From contig CAJINV010000002.1 in the NCBI GenBank assembly GCA_905178155.1, positions 7,594,743 through 7,658,742 on the forward strand: a stretch of 64,000 nucleotides of DNA. Reading direction: 5' to 3'. The first letter of the stretch is position 1. Each line of letters begins with the position of its first letter. Shown one piece after another: positions 63,401 to 64,000 of this stretch. Under the pieces are notes generated by a model that was not told the origin of the DNA, did no database searches, and saw nothing but the letters and a program-made list of their open reading frames with translations. Both the position numbers and the translations under genes were made by a program. Origin of the DNA: Amoebophrya sp. A120. Taxonomy: Eukaryota > Sar > Dinophyceae > Syndiniales > Amoebophryaceae.

Positions 63401-64000
63401 TCCCACGATCGCATGTTCAGACACGCCACGCTGTCTGTGAAGGTCGGACACTTTCCGGCTGGGTCGCGAAAGCTCGAACACTTGTGATCGTCCTTGCAGG
63501 TCAGCGGGCGGTCGGGCGTGGGGTGGATGGTGGGTGGTGCGGCTTGTGTGGTCGCAGTGGGTGCAGCTGGTTGCTGTGGTGGGGGAGGAGGTACAGCTGG
63601 AGGAACAGCTTCGGGCGCTGGTTGGCCTCCGGCCGGAGGCGTCGTTGTAGCAGCGACAGAGGCCTGCGGCGGCTGTGCAATCTGAGGAGCGCCGGGGGGC
63701 GCTGCTGGTGTTTGTTGGGCGACGGGCGGGGGTGCTCCAACAGCTGGTGATGAAACCGCGGGTGCTGGTTGCGCTTGCGTTGCCGCATTACTAGCATCAT
63801 CTGGTCCCGCAGCGCCGGGAGGTAGTGCAGGCAACAGTGGTGGAACCACTCCACTTGATGGCGCGCCTGCGTTTGCAGAGCCGTGATCATCGGCTGAGGT
63901 TCCAGCTGTTCCCACAATGCCGTCCTTGGCGGCGGTGGCTGCCGCACCGAGTACCGCGCCGATGTCTTGCAGCACGCTACCGGCTGATTGCTGTGGTGGT
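60469..64000 (-). CDS. Pro-rich, Cys-containing type I membrane protein, split by a large insertion (5' part beyond window)
   Basis: Exons at least 64000-63377, 63287-63191, 60830-60767 and 60680-60469; all junction phases agree. The outer part is Pro/Ala-rich (about 150 residues). A Cys module follows (CKDDHKCSSF ... CPTFTDSVACLNM ... NNCCRNRTICDIRH ... CCSCAQTTPW), then one transmembrane helix (VLLLISLLVLVICIGKFL) and a basic tail ending PPLSGSVLR. The intron before the transmembrane exon carries a 2.2-kb insertion flanked by 43-bp direct repeats; without it the intron would be about 87 nt. An upstream start may lie beyond 64000; an in-window ATG is not certain. A surface-receptor or mucin-like role is inference. 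Confidence 0.7.
60796..60838. repeat. 43-bp direct repeat, gene-proximal copy
   Basis: Exact match to 63069-63111 (begins ATGACAAGAACGAGGAGCGA). On the minus strand it holds the 3' splice site (CACAGTAG) and the first 36 nt of the transmembrane exon. This copy continues into the intact exon. Confidence 0.95.
60839..63068. mobile_element. About 2.2-kb repeat insertion with hairpin array
   Basis: Inserted between two copies of a 43-bp target sequence. The left part (60840-61600) is GC-richer and shares the CATGCGGATT motif with the 17-kb spacer (here at 62461-62474). The rest is a hairpin array. No ORF of credible composition and no terminal inverted repeat is seen, so the element type is unknown. 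Confidence 0.7.
61600..63060. repeat. Array of about 16-17 AAAAGATGC/GCATCTTTT hairpins
   Basis: Each unit reads AATTTGAAAAGATGC, a short spacer (usually TGAAGGA), then GCATCTTTTCAAATTT. Units are spaced about 83 bp apart up to 62260, then about 60-70 bp apart from 62530. The linkers between hairpins differ in the first block and are repeated in the second. Confidence 0.9.
63069..63111. repeat. 43-bp direct repeat, gene-distal copy
   Basis: Exact copy of 60796-60838. Its CACAGTAG is a potential decoy 3' splice site: splicing here would read 12 codons of the transmembrane segment and then stop after PGCSLSKF. Confidence 0.95.

Overview
The window looks like nuclear DNA of a compact-genome alveolate, most likely a syndinian dinoflagellate parasite of the Amoebophrya type. 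The support is a large adhesin-like protein with many thrombospondin type-1 (TSP1) modules, a RAP/OPR-like protein, very low-complexity linkers, all supported genes on one strand, and introns made of small inverted-repeat insertions with non-GT/AG borders. The last trait is the best diagnostic: 'introner elements' are known from published Amoebophrya genomes. The genus is an inference; no rRNA or spliced-leader sequence was found to confirm it.

Layout, all genes on the minus strand: a 13-exon TSP1-repeat protein running off the left edge (1-8237); a TPR protein with a C-terminal membrane anchor (9037-11847); two large disordered proteins (12294-16943 and 17603-21913); a small spliced gene (23690-24235) beside three adjoining minisatellites (24380-26090); two alveolate-type proteins with EF-hand-like segments (26279-27617 and 28706-33311); a GT-A-like glycosyltransferase (34830-37489); an AlaX-type alanyl-tRNA editing protein (37978-39433); a Tul1/FLY-type membrane RING E3 ligase (40111-43317); an 11-exon ankyrin protein with a possible trypsin-like segment (44223-49496); a four-exon multi-pass membrane protein (49917-51572); a RAP/OPR-like protein (53382-56867); and three small membrane or Cys-rich genes (58062-64000).

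The main discovery is the intron architecture. At least 20 intron-sized elements of 109-446 bp interrupt the reading frames. Each starts TAT and ends ATA, most carry terminal inverted repeats (TIRs), and each lies between copies of a 5-bp host sequence (exact in twelve, 4/5 in five, decayed in the rest). Removing one element plus one 5-bp copy restores the frame. In five genes that contain such elements and could be reconstructed completely, the joined exons are an exact multiple of three with no internal stop (592, 811, 1102, 355 and 310 aa). At least six sequence families take part and share an internal motif, TTTGTNATGC. In one gene seven of ten introns are such elements, from four families. 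A separate insertion of about 2.2 kb at the right end duplicated 43 bp of its target, including a 3' splice site, so the host gene keeps a working acceptor.

The genes do not form one pathway. Several encode surface, secretory or membrane proteins (TSP1 adhesin, glycosyltransferase, membrane E3 ligase, anchored Pro-rich protein), which suits a parasite that attaches to a host, but that is inference. No tRNA, rRNA, CRISPR array or bacterial-type operon signal was recognised.
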